Assembly (NCBI GenBank): GCA_023627715.1 | Contig: JAMAHW010000126.1 | Coordinates: 1-64,000 of the forward strand | Direction: 5' to 3' | DNA: 64,000 nt | Source: Periconia sp. R9002 | Lineage: Eukaryota > Ascomycota > Dothideomycetes > Pleosporales > Periconiaceae | Shown here: positions 14,334-26,843 of the stretch, piece by piece | Layout of the letters: every line of letters begins with the position of its first letter | Position numbering within the stretch: the first letter of the stretch is position 1 | Position numbers and translations under genes: made by a program | The notes under the pieces: generated by a model | What the model was told of the DNA's origin: nothing | What the model saw: the letters and a program-made list of their open reading frames with translations, nothing else | The model's database searches: none

Positions 14334-15005
14334 ATGTTCTTTATCAAGGAACTAGAGAAGACGATCCAGCTGCATCCTTCTTATTTCGGTCCGCTTATTC
14401 GATCGCACATCCACCGCGAGCTTCTTCTTAAGGAGGAGGGGTCTAGCACGGGGAAGTTCACGATCGTCTGCATCTTGGACTCTTTCGAGATCTCCGATGG
14501 CCAGGTTATACCTGGCTCAGGTGCTGCTGAGTACACGGTGCATTACAAGGCGATCGTGTGGCGGCCGTATAAGGGAGAGGTGGTAGGTGATGCTTTGGGT
14601 GTTGTCTAACGCGCAGAGCTAACGTGTATGTGTCAGATGGATGGCATTGTTACTTCGGTCATACGCGCTGGATTTTTCGTGGAATGCGGCTCTCTGCAAG
14701 CATTCGTAGGAAAGGCTGTAATGACCACCGACTATCGTATACACATTTGCGCACAACTAACGTTCGAAAGATGATTCCAACAGATATCAAGTTCGATGCG
14801 AATGCGACCCCAGCACAATGGACTGACAACGGAGACCAAATCATTGAGAAGGGTACGCACATTCGTATCAAGATCAAAGGTCTTCGATCTGAGGTAGACA
14901 AGATGTTTGCCATCGGAACGATGAAAGAGGTATGTCTGTATCTGCTTACCCAGGACATTTCAGCTCATGATGCGGCAGGATTATCTTGGCCCACTTCAGC
15001 AGTAG
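14334..15005 (+). CDS. RPB7: DNA-directed RNA polymerase II subunit RPB7
   Basis: Four exons (14334-14582, 14637-14717, 14771-14929, 14979-15005) with 54, 53 and 49 bp introns, all phase 0, give 171 residues, the same length as yeast Rpb7. The N-terminal tip domain starts MFFIKELEKTIQLHPSYFGP. The S1/OB domain begins near KGEV-MDGIVTSVIRAGFFV, and the protein ends in the conserved GTMKEDYLGP motif. Rpb7 forms the stalk of RNA polymerase II with Rpb4 and binds nascent RNA. The very short last exon (27 bp) is supported by the conserved DYLG end. Some frames continue openly past this point, but they lose similarity. Confidence 0.96.
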
Positions 15006-15646
15006 AAAGGCTCACGCAGGCCTGCTTCGGGGGGGTTTTCCTCTCCTGGAAACCACTGATGATTTCTTTCGCAATAATTGTGCGCCAAGGCATCTAGAAT
15101 TTGAACTTGGAACAGAAACGCTGACGGGATATTTATCTCAAATCACGCAGGATGCATATCCGATAGTCTTGGTATCCCCTTGATGCAAAGTAACAACTGC
15201 ACTGGGACATCCATGGGAAGAATCGAATGGCCAAAGAGGTTGCTCGAGGATTTGTGCGTCTCAAAATAGCGGAGAAACTCAAATGTATACTCCGTAACTA
15301 GACTTCTATGTCTGCTATGAATTTTTCCCGAACGGGTTTTGAATAGAGAAATGTTTGCTTGTTCTTTTCTTTGTGTGCATATGTGAAGCTCCAAGACTGG
15401 CGTTGACTTGAGACGTTTCGGTTACTAGGGGTCACCCGAAACTCAAACCTCCGCCTCCGCCTCCGCCTCCGCAACAACAATCAATAGCGATAGCAAGGTG
15501 TCTCTGTTTCACCCAAGAGCCGACAGCTTGAACAATCTCTGCCATCACTTGCGGAATTGCACTGAATAGCGCTATTGCTTTCTTATTTGCCTCCGTTCGC
15601 GCTTATGATGATCGTAACCTCGTAATCCTCCGCCTCAACAATCATC
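15006..15646. other. Intergenic
   Basis: Spacer between RPB7 and the dipeptidyl aminopeptidase gene, which lie in the same orientation. It contains a CCTCCG hexamer repeat at about 15448-15472. No gene is seen. Confidence 0.6.
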
Positions 15647-18489
15647 ATGCCGAAAGAGCGCGCCGTAAACGACGAAGAGACGCAACCTCTCACTCGCGCT
15701 GAAAGCACCCCACGTGATTCAGAAGACGGACCTCGAAGCTCTATTTCCTCGGTATCTACCACATCATTAGTGCTCGAACACATCAACAATAGGGAGACAA
15801 ACGGGACGTCGCGTGGGGATAAACTAGGGGAGAAATACCGAGATGACGATACTGCTGGACCTGAACGTGCGCACGACACGTTTGATCTAGAAGAGGCGAC
15901 ACTCCAAGGTGGGAAACCTGTGGATAAGAAAGCGCGCCGGTTACTTTGGATTATCGGGGCAGTATGCGTGGTGGGATGGGTGCTGGCACTGGTGTCATTC
16001 ATCTCATCTGGCAACTACAAACATGCATCAACCCGGCCGCATGACCCTCTCGCAAGCTCCACAAAAAGCTCGGGAAAGAAGGTTACTTTAGACAGCGTCC
16101 TCTCCGGCCAGTGGTATGCTTCTACACAAAGTGTGTCATGGATTGCGGGCGCAAATGGTGAGGACGGGCTGCTGCTCGAGAAGGGCTCTGCTGATAAGGA
16201 TTACTTGGTGGTCGAGGATATCAGAGATAAAGGAAATGCACAAGCTACCGGGACGAAGACGGTGTTAATGCAGAAACGCATGTTCAGGTACAAAGATGGA
16301 TACATTTACCCAGCGGAAGTCTGGCCAAGCAAAGATCTCAAGAAAGTCCTCTTGATATCTGATATGCAAAAGAACTGGAGGCACTCTTTCACCGGAAAGT
16401 ACTGGATCTTCGATGTTGAAACACAAAAGGGAGAGCCCTTGGACCCGGCGGATCCGGATGGCTATATTCAGCTTGCATCATGGTCCCCTCAATCAGATGC
16501 TGTCGTCTTCACCAGAGGAAACAACATGTATCTACGCAAGCTAGACCGCCCCGTCGTCATCCCGATCACAAGCGATGGTGGTTCCGAGCTATTCTACGGC
16601 GTGCCAGATTGGGTGTATGAAGAGGAGGTTTTTCAAGGGAATAGCGCGACATGGTGGTCTGAGGATGGCAAGTACATCGCTTTCCTCCGGACCGACGAGT
16701 CAACCGTGCCAACATACCCGATACAATATTTTGTGTCCCGTCCCAGTGGACAAAAGCCTAAACCCGGAGAGTCAGCGTACCCAGAGGTTCGTGATATCAA
16801 GTACCCTAAAGCTGGCGCACCAAACCCAATCGTATCTCTACAATTCTACGACGTCGCCAAGTCAGAGGTGTTCAGCGTTAAGATTGATGGAGATTTTGCG
16901 GATGACAATCGTCTCATTACGGAGATTGTCTGGGCAGGAAAGAGCCAGAAGGTTTTGGTCCGCGAAACAAACCGGGAAAGTGATGTTCTCAAGATCATCT
17001 TGATGGATGTACAAAGCCGCACGGGCAAGACTGTAAGATCGGATGATGTTCAAGCTTTGGATGGTGGTTGGATGGAGGTGTCTCAGAAGACGACTTTTGT
17101 GCCAGCTGATCCAAATAACGGCCGTCCCCAGGATGGATACATTGACACTGTCATTGACAATGGATATGATCATATAGGGTACTTTGCCCCTCTCGACAAC
17201 CCCAAGCCCTTGCTTTTGACCAAGGGCGAGTGGGAGGTCGTTGAGGCTCCTTCAAGGGTAGACCTTAAGAACAACCTCGTTTACTATATCTCTACCGAGA
17301 GAGGATCCTTGGAACGGCATCCTTACGTTGTCAAACTTGACGGAACTGAAAAGCGGGAGGTCATAGAAAACAATGATGCTGGCTACTACGGTGCCTCATT
17401 CTCTACCGGTGGCGGCTATGCGCTCATTACCTATAGTGGACCTGGTATACCATGGCAGAAGATCATCAGCACGCCATCCAATTCCGTCAAGTACGAAAAG
17501 GTGCTCGAGGAGAACAAGTCTTTGGGCAAGCTGGCCAGCAAACACGAACTCCCTATTCTCAACTACGAGACCATCGATGTAGATGGCTTCAAGTTGAATG
17601 TAGTCGAGCGCCGTCCGCCGCATTTTAATCAGAAGAAGAAGTACCCAGTCCTCTTCTACCAATACAGCGGTCCTGGTTCCCAGAGTGTCGATAAGAGGTT
17701 CAAGGTTGACTTTCAGTCCTATATTGCTTCTAGCCTTGGGTACATTGTTGTCACCGTCGATGGGCGCGGAACTGGTTTCCTCGGTCGCAAGCTGCGCTGC
17801 ATCACAAGAGGCAACATTGGCTCATACGAAGCTAAAGATCAGATTGCCGCTGCGAAAATGTGGGCCGCAAGGAAATATGTAGATAAAGAAAGAATGGCGA
17901 TTTGGGGATGGAGTTATGGAGGGTTCCAGACTCTCAAGACACTTGAAATTGATGCTGGCCAAACCTTCAAGTATGGTATGGCCGTTGCGCCTGTTACAGA
18001 CTGGAGGTTCTATGGTGAGTACTTTCGCATCCCTTGATCTTCTCATTAGACTAACAGCTGCAGATTCAATCTATACTGAACGCTACATGCACACGCCACA
18101 GAATAACACGGCCGGCTACGACAGCACCGCTATTCACGACATCGAATCCCTACGCAAGAATGTCCGTTTCCTAGTCATGCACGGCGTTGCAGACGATAAC
18201 GTGCACATGCAAAACACTCTCACACTACTCGACAAACTCGATGTGGCCAGCGTGGAGAACTACGACGTCCACTTCTTCCCCGATTCGGACCACAGCATAT
18301 ATTTCCATAATGCTAATAAGATTGTTTACGACAGTGAGTACTTTCCTGATCCCGCCATAGAGCGGACAACAGCTAACGCACACGGCAGAATTAAGCTCAT
18401 GGCTCATCAATGCATTCAACGGCGAATGGTTGAGGATAGAAAATGCAGTTCCCAAGGCGCAGATTGACGGCCGGTCTAAAGTACGATAG
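15647..18489 (+). CDS. dapB: Type IV dipeptidyl aminopeptidase, vacuolar type II membrane protein (dapB-like)
   Basis: Three exons (15647-18014, 18064-18333, 18389-18489) with 49 and 55 bp introns give 912 residues, the usual length for fungal DPAP B. A ~95-residue cytosolic tail precedes one signal-anchor helix ([20 protein letters not shown]). The lumenal part holds the beta-propeller with the substrate-binding motif DWVYEEEVF and a C-terminal alpha/beta hydrolase domain. The S9 triad is visible: Ser756 in GWSYGG, Asp833 in HGVADDNVH and His866 in PDSDHSIYF. Spacing matches DPP4. It removes X-Pro or X-Ala dipeptides from N-termini in the vacuole or late Golgi. The last two exons are needed to supply the Asp and His. 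A Golgi Ste13-like role is an alternative. Confidence 0.95.
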
Positions 18490-18920
18490 TTTCGTTTAAA
18501 TAAGTATTGTAGTCAACGTAGTTTCATGTTGTTCATTCATATGGGCTTGCACCGGCGTTGGATATATCTTTGAAGCATTAGGACATCTGCATAGGGGATT
18601 CCATCGACGAGGTGCATATACGTGTATTCCTTAATTCAAAATCAGGATCGTTCTTGATGTCGCGTGTGTCTCCGGTAGTTGCTTCGAATACCCGTGTTGT
18701 GGCGCTTGCATCTGTATGTACCAGGGGGCGTCGCGTAGTGTAGCGTCCCCGCCAAATGATCCGTTATGACTTCATCTCAAATTGTACAGCTCGAACAAAA
18801 CCGCTAGGTTCGCATTCCGGACCTCTCCAATAACCCACAACTCCAGTAAACCCTCTATTCTCCTTTCACATCATCCTCCATACTCATAATTCACCAAGCA
18901 AGAAAAAAACACTCTCAATC
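18490..18920. other. Intergenic
   Basis: A 431 bp spacer between two plus-strand genes with no reading frame of note. The 80 bp before 18921 are C/A-rich, typical of a leader. Confidence 0.6.
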
Positions 18921-20014
18921 ATGGCGAATGCTACAAGAAAAGAGATCATCAGCAAGGTGTACAAGCTGGTACCACCTATGCTCGAGAGCTTCCACAAAGG
19001 TACCCTTTTACATAGGAGCAATTCTGAGTGTTTGGGCAGTACCTAACGAGCATTTTACAGGTCAATTGGGCAGGGTAGCAGTTATCGGCGGCTCCGAAGA
19101 CTACACAGGCGCACCGTACTTCTCCGCAATGGCCTCAGCAAAGCTAGGTGCAGACATGGTACACAACTCACAGCCATAACCCAAAGAATCGTCCAAAAAA
19201 ACTAACCTACAGTAAACAGTCCCACGTCATATGCGAGCCGGGCGCGGGCGCCGTAATAAAAACCTACTCCCCGAACCTGATGGTGCACCCCTACATGCGG
19301 CAATCCAAGCACCTCGCGGCCTCTGAATCCGCCGACAGCGTAGCCAGCGAAGTCGTCGGCATGCTCTCACGACTCCACGTCATCGTCATCGGACCCGGTC
19401 TCGGCCGCGACAAGCTCATGCAAGACACGTGCGCCAAAGTCATCGAGGAAGCGCGCAAACAAAACATCCCCTTCGTGCTCGACGCCGACGGCCTGTACCT
19501 CGCGCAGACACGCCCAGAACTCGTCGACGGATACAAAGAGTGCATACTGACTCCCAACGTCGTCGAATTCGGCCGACTCGCCAAAGCGAAAAACATCAAG
19601 GTCGACGAAGGCGACCCCACGGAACTATGCTCCAAACTCGCAAAGGCCTTCGGCGGCGTGACGATCATCCAAAAGGGCGCCAAGGACTACATTTCCAACG
19701 GCGAGCACACGCTCGTCAGCGAAGGCGAGGGTGGCCTGAAACGCTCCGGTGGCCAGGGCGATACGCTGACGGGGAGCTTGGCTACGCTGCTCGCGTATCG
19801 CAAGGCGTATCATGACAAGATCTGGGACCACGAGGGCGACTTGGAGCCTTCAGAGACACTGGCCCTCGCGGCGTACGGCGGCAGTGCGATTACGAGGGAG
19901 TGCTCGAGGTTGGCGTTTAAGGAGAAGGGCAGGAGTTTGCAGGCTGGCGATTTGACCGAGCACGTGCATGAGGCGTTTTTGAATGTCGTGGGGGAGAAGG
20001 GGAGTAAGTTGTAG
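18921..20014 (+). CDS. ATP-dependent (S)-NAD(P)H-hydrate dehydratase
   Basis: Three exons (18921-18999, 19061-19158, 19220-20014), with 61 bp introns, give 323 residues. The start is ATG at 18921 with AATC before it. Motifs of the YjeF_C/carbohydrate-kinase-like fold (PF01256) are clear: [36 protein letters not shown], and the [10 protein letters not shown] phosphate loop. The enzyme uses ATP to dehydrate damaged NADHX and NADPHX back to NADH and NADPH. The epimerase partner is not in the window. The second intron acceptor was set at 19219, because the nearer AG at 19211-19212 would open with a stop codon. The third exon is markedly C-rich at third positions compared with the first two. Confidence 0.94.
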
Positions 20015-21425
20015 AGGCTAAGGGAAGGATGTACAGATAGATGATTGGTAACGAGTAATATCATTATAATATATGACATGAAATAACATGACATGTACTA
20101 GTACACTTGTATCCTGCTTAATCACTCCAAAATCTCTGCAAGTGTTCATCGAATACAACTAACATAATATCACACCATACAAATCATCACCCTTCCCTTT
20201 CATCCCCATACATACTTTCCTCACCAACTAGTCCGTTCTCCAAATCTATATGTAAACACCCAAGCCAACAAAACAATACATTCACCAACCCTCCCTTCCC
20301 CCATTTCTTCTTTCGCCAACCAAATTTCAAACCCTACCACACCCATCCTCTAACCTCCCTTTCCTTCAAAACCACACATCCTACATCTACCTGCCCCTTT
20401 CAAAACACCCAATCTACATAAATACACATGCACACATCACAAAAACGAAACAAACGAAACGAGCCAAACCATCCTTTCCCATCCATCACCATTTCACATC
20501 CCTTTCCTACGTACCATACATCTACATACATACATACATACATACGCACAAATCATTTCAGTACTTCCTGTCCATCTATCCATCCAACTCCAGTACAACA
20601 CAATAAAACACGATACAATACAATACTAAATAAGAAAAATAGGGTTCGGATACCTGCTTCTTCTTTTCCTTTCTTTCTCACAGAGAGATATAGATACCTA
20701 CATGTATGTACTCGTCGAGATCACACTTGTACCCGCGGACGTCCATTGTGATGATACCTCACTGTATTGAATACTGCCGCGAGGAATCCTACTACATACC
20801 CTGAAATGAATGATAAACTTTACCTATATCCTTCATACTGTGTTTGAGGGTGTGGAAGGAAGGACAGGAGGAAGTGGGGCTATTTTGTGCTAGGTAGGTA
20901 TTGCGTTTTGTGCAATGTTGATGGAGGGGGCAGGGGTGGAGACGTGTTAGTTTCTTGCTTTTTGTCCTCGCTCTCAATTGATAGGATGACTGATGATGAT
21001 AGTTCTGCTCTACTTCTACGTTTGTATCATGTACAAAGTTTACTTAAAATGCTTATCAGGGTGAATGAAGCATATATAAATATAGCCGTCTTGCATATAG
21101 CACCCGCGGTCAGCTTATCTCTACAAAAACTTACCGGGATTAACGGCATCACTCAACAGCTGGTTTATTTTCTAGAAACGGTGTAAGGAGCAAGATGGCG
21201 AGAGGGTTGGCTGGCGGAGGGTGTGAGCGTGAGGTGTGGATAAGCAAGCACTTGGTGGCTGACGTTTTCTTTGTTCCGCTCCCCCGCCTTGGGTAGGACG
21301 GCGACCAAAGCAACTACAATGATGCGGGGACAAACAAAGAGGACAGACATGCTTGAAGTGTTATGAGGAGGACGCTGCGAGATGGATGTCTCAACTTCCT
21401 CTAACGAAAATGCTAGTTCGTTACC
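20015..21425. other. Intergenic, C/A-rich
   Basis: A 1.4 kb spacer. Plus-strand C/A-rich sequence runs from about 20100 to 20600, with a CATA tetranucleotide run near 20521-20545. No supported gene. Confidence 0.6.
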
Positions 21426-22792
21426 ATGTCTGCTCAGGTCGAGGGCGGAGAACATGTCTCTACGATGCTCGAAATAGACGTGACGGAGGGGTTACGGACG
21501 CTCGTTGTAGATAGTAGTAGTAGTAGTAGTAGTAGTAGTAGCGAGAGCGACGAGGATGAGTTTGCGCAGCAACCTGTAAGTTCTGACTATACCTGCTTGC
21601 CATGTTACATTTCTCGTGAGCTGAATGGATGTCTCAGCGTCAGCGATTACGGCAGCTCAGCAATGGAGTACCGACAACAGTTAGACCCTCGCTAGGACAG
21701 AAAGCTGCGAGTGCCCCTGCTGGAGTGTTGGACATATATACACATGTAAAACCGTTTGTTCCACGAAGGGCGATTAGTGAGAGGACGGAGCACGAGAAAT
21801 CCAGTTTGAAAAGTCGGCAGAGACCGACTGGGGAAATGACCCCTCCGATACCTCAGCTACCCTCATCAATCGCTCTTCGCACCAAACACATCATCACTAG
21901 GAAAATGGCGAACCGGAATTCGCTCGGAAGAGTCGAGTCAAAGTCGAAAAAGCATGTGTGGAGACTGTCACCTCAAACAACCTCACACCTTCGATCTATT
22001 TCGGAGGCGTTGGGCGATCGTAAGAAACCGTTGGAGATATCGTCCTTTTCCGAAAATGCAAGAGTAAAAGAAGCGCTGGATAGGAAACAGCTAGACCCTC
22101 TGAGAACAACATCCTTTGTCGACTTCAAGTCAAAAGACCTGCCAGGAACACCTTCATCCATGGTCGCGACGCCCAAAGAGCTGTATGGCAGCCAGTATGA
22201 TAATGGGTCTACTCGATCATCCCCCGTGGGTTTGAAATTACATGACGAACACCCGTTATTGCCTACTCCGCCAACGAGTTCCAAAGCGAAACATTTCTCT
22301 TTACCATTGACACCGCAGGTACAACAACGTAGCACTCTGAAGCGCAGTAGTTTCGAGTTGAATAGCCCGGAAGAAGAGACAGTCTATATACCAGGGCCAA
22401 TCCGCATCGAGGAAAGCATGGTAGCGACCCCTCAAAGAGGATCGGTTGCTACGTTGGACCCTTTTGCTCAGCCTTATCCGTCCGCCATGCGGTTTTCGGA
22501 CCTGGTTAGTATGGACAGTATTGTCTGCTTTTTCGAAGAGTTGGGCGTAATCGAAGAATCATCGAAAGAGGGATTTGATATGTACTGGCTGGGGGAAGAA
22601 CAACATTCCAGTGAATGGGCCACGAGGGGCCTCCAAGCAGCACCCAGCGTTGGGGAAGGACGACCCTTCTCTCCGAGTTCATCGTCACCTCGGCCTTCGA
22701 TGCAGGACGAGCAACGTCACGCACCGTCGGTGGATATTCCTGGACGGCGAGGACTGCGTGCGCTGCTCCGGTCGAGTCGTTCGATACGGTAG
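21426..22792 (+). CDS. Ser-rich protein with possible Ser/Thr-Pro phosphosites, function unknown
   Basis: Two exons (21426-21575, 21638-22792), with a 62 bp intron in phase 0, give 434 residues. Exon 1 encodes a tract of ten serines (nine AGT codons then AGC, 21513-21542) followed by an acidic ESDEDE stretch, reminiscent of a CK2 target. The remainder is hydrophilic and disordered in appearance, with basic patches (SKSKKHVWRLSP) and many TP/SP pairs (LPTPPTSS, SLPLTPQ, MVATPQRG). One short ordered-looking segment, MRFSDLVSMDSIVCFFEELGV, lies near residue 325. No known domain is recognised. The splice choice is supported by continuous frame and standard borders. Confidence 0.7.
21513..21542 (+). 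repeat. AGT trinucleotide repeat inside coding sequence
   Basis: Nine AGT units plus one AGC encode a run of ten serines. Length changes by slippage would keep the frame. Confidence 0.95.
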
Positions 22793-23841
22793 GCCGGGGA
22801 TATCCCTGGGCACGCTAACCGTGTCGTGGAGAGGCCTGTTTGGATGAGATTGAGTGACGCGGCTACAAGCGGTGAAGAGAGGATCTAGAAGAAGTCTAAC
22901 GCCAATCGAGACGCATGCTCAAACGGCGTTGTTTGAACAAGCACGCTCGGGGTCTTGAAATAGCCATGACTAATTTGTCTGGCGATGCGATTCAGAAGGG
23001 AAATGAGACGAAAGGGACCGTGTTTTTCGGTGTGGCATGCATGAGTAATGCAGTCTGGCATGGGCGCAGGTGTGGTCACGGGGGGTGATATCAGACCAGT
23101 CGTTTGTGCAGGCGTACAGAATGCTGTAACATGCATCCATTGATTGCAACTATCGGCGTGTTCCGCGATTTGGCATTCAACGCCCTTATGCAGCCGTGTC
23201 AGAAAGCTGGAGGAGGAGACGTCGTCGTTTGTGTGACGTGCTGACAGACGTCTGCCTTTTTTCTTGACCTCGTTTCTGCCTTGCCCAATGAGGAGGATGG
23301 GGACATGGGAGAGATGAGAGAGGGATGGGCGGGCACGGGCAGGATTGGCAGACGAGAGAGCCGAAAGCAGAGAGGTGCAGGGGGAAGAGGTCGTATTGAA
23401 GCAGGATGGGAGTAGTGTGGTGTAGTTGTGTAGTGTACAGGATGATGTGTGAGGGTAGGCGAGAAGAGGGCGGCCAATGCCCGCGGGAGATGGGCAGCTG
23501 GGTTTCCCTGTTAGACCGGCTACGGCCAACGCAGCACGGCAGACTCGCTCCTTCCCATCTTCTCTCATAAGCTCGCGACCGCCCATCATTCTCGCTTCCT
23601 CACTTTCTGCTTCATCCTGCCCTCCTCATTCGTGTCTATCGTCTACATTTCACCACCCTTCAACCAACACCCCATCACCACTGCTCTACCCCTCGCCACC
23701 ATAACAACTGTACCGTACGTTGATCATCATGATTTACTTACCCCCATCCAACACCATGGCTCCCTGGGCTCCTGTAAGGTTCCGAACTGCGCTGATGTCC
23801 GCCATAGTACCTACCCTCACCACCACCAACACCTACCTACT
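22793..23841. other. Intergenic and 5' leader of the zinc-finger gene
   Basis: About 1 kb. From 23480 to 23840 the plus strand is pyrimidine-rich and leader-like, and it contains the upstream ORF listed separately. Minus-strand frames across 22885-23589 have no recognisable protein character. Confidence 0.6.
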
Positions 23842-23845
23842 ATGA
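23729..23845 (+). promoter_or_regulatory. Upstream ORF overlapping the start codon of the zinc-finger gene
   Basis: An ATG at 23729, with a second in-frame ATG at 23756, opens a 38-codon frame that ends in TGA at 23843-23845. That stop overlaps the main ATG at 23842-23844 in an ATGA arrangement. If the leader is not spliced here, termination would sit exactly on the main start, which suits coupled reinitiation. A GTAAGG inside the frame at about 23777 could instead be a splice donor. Confidence 0.45.
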
Positions 23846-25761
23846 CGACAACTTCGGCTTCCACCATAGAGGAGTTCAAACGCGAGTTCTACAACCGCCA
23901 TGCCAATCTACCAGGCCACGTCGTCCAAAAACTCTGGCATCAAACCATCTCGGAACCCTCTGCACCTTCCTACCCATCCGCCGCAGACCAGGTACCGCGC
24001 TATGTCCAACCCGTAATGACGGATTTCTCAGTATGATATTTTTTCGGATTCCCATCTTTGGTTCATGATTTCCATTTTTCTAACCGCCGTTACACGTTAC
24101 AGTTCGGAACCATGGACTGCACACCGTCCGTCCCCGCCCACTCGACCATGGAACGTCAGCTGTCCGTCATGGACCCAAACCACATCCTCACCCGCTCCAG
24201 TTCCAACATGTCCAACTGGGGTGCTGCATGCGACGACCAACAACCCGCCTACACCTTCTACCCCGAGTCGACAGCTGCTCTCCAGCCCATCGCCGAATCT
24301 ACCATGCTCGCCAACGGCGGCATGACGGTGTACTCACCCTCCGAGTACATCACCAACTTCATGCAATCTTCCAACCCTTCTCCCCTTTCCCTTCCCCCAC
24401 AACCCCCTCACTTGCATGTACCGCTAACTCCCAGTGCGCAGTGGAGTCCTTCATTGGACCCTTCCACATCGCCAAGCACCCCCTCGACTGCTTTGATGAC
24501 TCCTGTTAGCCACTCTAATAACATGAGTCGTCAAGGCAGCCATAACCCCAATTTCATGCAATCTGTATTTCCTATCCCCCATGAGAATGGGGTTATTTCT
24601 TTTCAACCGTCGAAGAATATCAACGTTGCCGTTGATAATCTCCATTTCCTTGACTCCTTCACTGGACAGCAGTCCAGTGATGATTTTCTTTCTTCTGCAC
24701 CTGATCTGTCTTCCTGTTCTTCGTCTGTTGCAAATGCAACAGCCTTTGTCTCTTCTCAAGGCGAGCCGGATCTGGCGGAGGATATGTTAAGATCGGCTTC
24801 ATCTTCGAGCGAGAGCAGTGCAAGCGTCAGCTCGCCCCGCTCGATTGATTCGCGTCACGCGCGTCGTGATAGGGAAATCAACGCTCAAGCGGTCCGTTGT
24901 CGGATTGCTCCAAAAGCAAGCCCCAGCAACGCCGAAACCGGATCCAACCCATCCAATGCTCAGATGGTGCGGATCCGGTCGGCAGACGGATCTTGTAAAA
25001 ATGTTGGTGTCATCACCAAGGCCGCCTATGTGCGACCTCAGCACCCCAAAATCATGTGCCCGAAATGTAATGAGCGGCCAGACGGGTTTCGCGGCACGCA
25101 CGAGCTCGAGCGACACATGGCGCGCGCGCACTCGCCCGTCCGCAAGGGCTTCATCTGCGTCGACGCCTCGCCCGACAAGAACTTCCTCTCGCGCTGCAAG
25201 CACTGCCGCAATGGCAAAGTATATGGTGCGTACTACAACGCGGCCGCGCATCTTCGCCGTACGCACTTCCACCCCCGCGAGCGCGGCAAGAAAGGTAAAC
25301 GTGGCGAGGAGAAGCGCGGTGGCATTGGCGGCGGCGACGACCCGCCCATGGATCACTTGAAGCAGTTTTGGATCCGCGATGTCGAGGTCCCCAACAACGC
25401 TACCACCGTGCCGCAGTCACCTGACACGTCGTCGTCCCCTTCGTCCTGCGACAACAACAGCACTTTTGAGACGTCGATGGAGGTGAGCGGGTATGATGCT
25501 GTGCCCCCCTCTTTTGACTTCAATCTCCCCCCGCAGCAGCAGCAGCAGCAGCAGGCGACGAATAATGTCTCGATGACGGCAATGCCCATGGCTGTCGATC
25601 CCACTACCCAGTACCTCGACTTCGACACCGCCAACACCGTCACTGACGTGAACATGTGCATCCCCGACCCTACCGCCGTCATGTTCGCTGGCGGGGCGTC
25701 TTCAAACGATAACACTGATTATGTCAACTTTCAATTCGACGCTCAGTTTCAACAACCTTGA
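23842..25761 (+). CDS. C2H2 zinc-finger transcription factor with DUF7896-type domain
   Basis: Two exons (23842-24030, 24103-25761), with a 72 bp intron in phase 0, give 615 residues. The first in-frame ATG is at 23842. A long Ser/Pro/Asn-rich N-terminal region precedes two zinc-finger-like units at residues about 320-400. The first contains CPKCNERPDGFRGTHELERH; the second contains CKHCRNGK and AAAHLRRTHFHPRERG. The GGIGGGDDPPMDHLKQFW block that follows is typical of the DUF7896 group of ascomycete regulators. A run of seven glutamines lies near residue 545. The Ser/Gln-rich flanks look like activation regions. DNA target and process are unknown. An overlapping upstream ORF suggests translational control. 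Confidence 0.88.
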
Positions 25762-26543
25762 AAGGGACTTGAGTTGCCTTTCTTGTTGTTGAAATAATGT
25801 GTTTTCTTTTTAGTGTTTGTTTGTTTGGAGTGTTTTGATTGTCTGTTTGTTATGTCCCTTAACCCTGTTCCATCTATATCCTACCAACAATTCATCCATG
25901 TGTTATATGGATGAGAGAGGGTAGGGAGGAGATGGGATTGGTGGGTGAGGTTGATGTCTTTTCTTCTTTTTAGCTTTTTTTGCATTTACATGGCGTTTTT
26001 TTGTTCTTCCCCCATCTGATCTGTTTGATTTGAATGGTGTGGGTTGGGTGTTTGATTTTTTTTTCTCAGGAGAGAGCTGTTGTAGGAACGTTTTGTTTTG
26101 ATTTTTTTTTTATGTTATGACGACGATTATTGAGTGGTTTTGGTTTGGGTTTGGTTTGGTGGTATATATCCCCCTTGGGTCTTCTGTTCTTTTTTACTTT
26201 TTTCTCCTTTGAGAGAGGGATGGTGGTGTTGGTGTGGGTGTGGGTGGATTTTTTGTATTTACGTATGTCCTGAGGGACTGGCTTTGGTTTTGTGTTTTGT
26301 GGAGTATGGGATGGATAAGTGCATAGATGGATGGATGGGTGGGTGGGTTTTTTGTTTCTTTTTTTGGTGTAAGAAGGAGGAGGAGGAGGAGGAGGAGGTG
26401 GTGGTGGATGGGATTGAATTGAATTGAATTGAATGAATTTTGAATGTTGTTAATGTATGTGTGTGCTTTGTTGGTGAATGGTGATGGTGTTGTTTTTCTT
26501 GTTCGTCCTTTTGGCTTTGTTTGCTTGCTTGGTGTTTGGATTT

Positions 26544-26570
26544 GGGAGGGGGAGGGTGGTGGGGGGGAGG
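26544..26570 (+). repeat. G-quadruplex-like G tract
   Basis: Four or more runs of at least three G separated by one to four bases occur here, meeting the usual intramolecular quadruplex pattern on the plus strand. Confidence 0.7.
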
Positions 26571-26791
26571 TGTGGTTTGAAGTGTTATCATTCGTGTAGG
26601 TAGGTAGGTATGGAAGTGTGCATGTATGTACGTCTGACTACCTGGTTGGGATGGGTCTGTGAGTGGCTAGTTGTGGTTGGTACTACTTGTCGGGTGGGTA
26701 TATGCTTCGTGTGGAGGGATTGTGGGGTGGGGTGTTGATGGTTGAGTGAGGGAGAGAGAAAGGGACAAGGGATGAGGCTGTGGCTGTGGTT

Positions 26792-26843
26792 GGGGAGGGA
26801 AGGGATGAAGGGGAAAGGGAAGGGAAGGGAAGGGAAGGAAGGG
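26792..26843 (+). repeat. Polypurine GGGAA repeat tract
   Basis: About 50 bp of nearly pure purine, based on GGGAA units with variants, able in principle to form triplex or quadruplex structures. Confidence 0.75.

Noticed and set aside
22885..23589. 234-codon minus-strand frame upstream of the zinc-finger gene
   Set aside because: Antisense to a promoter/leader region, with no protein-like periodicity and no domain.
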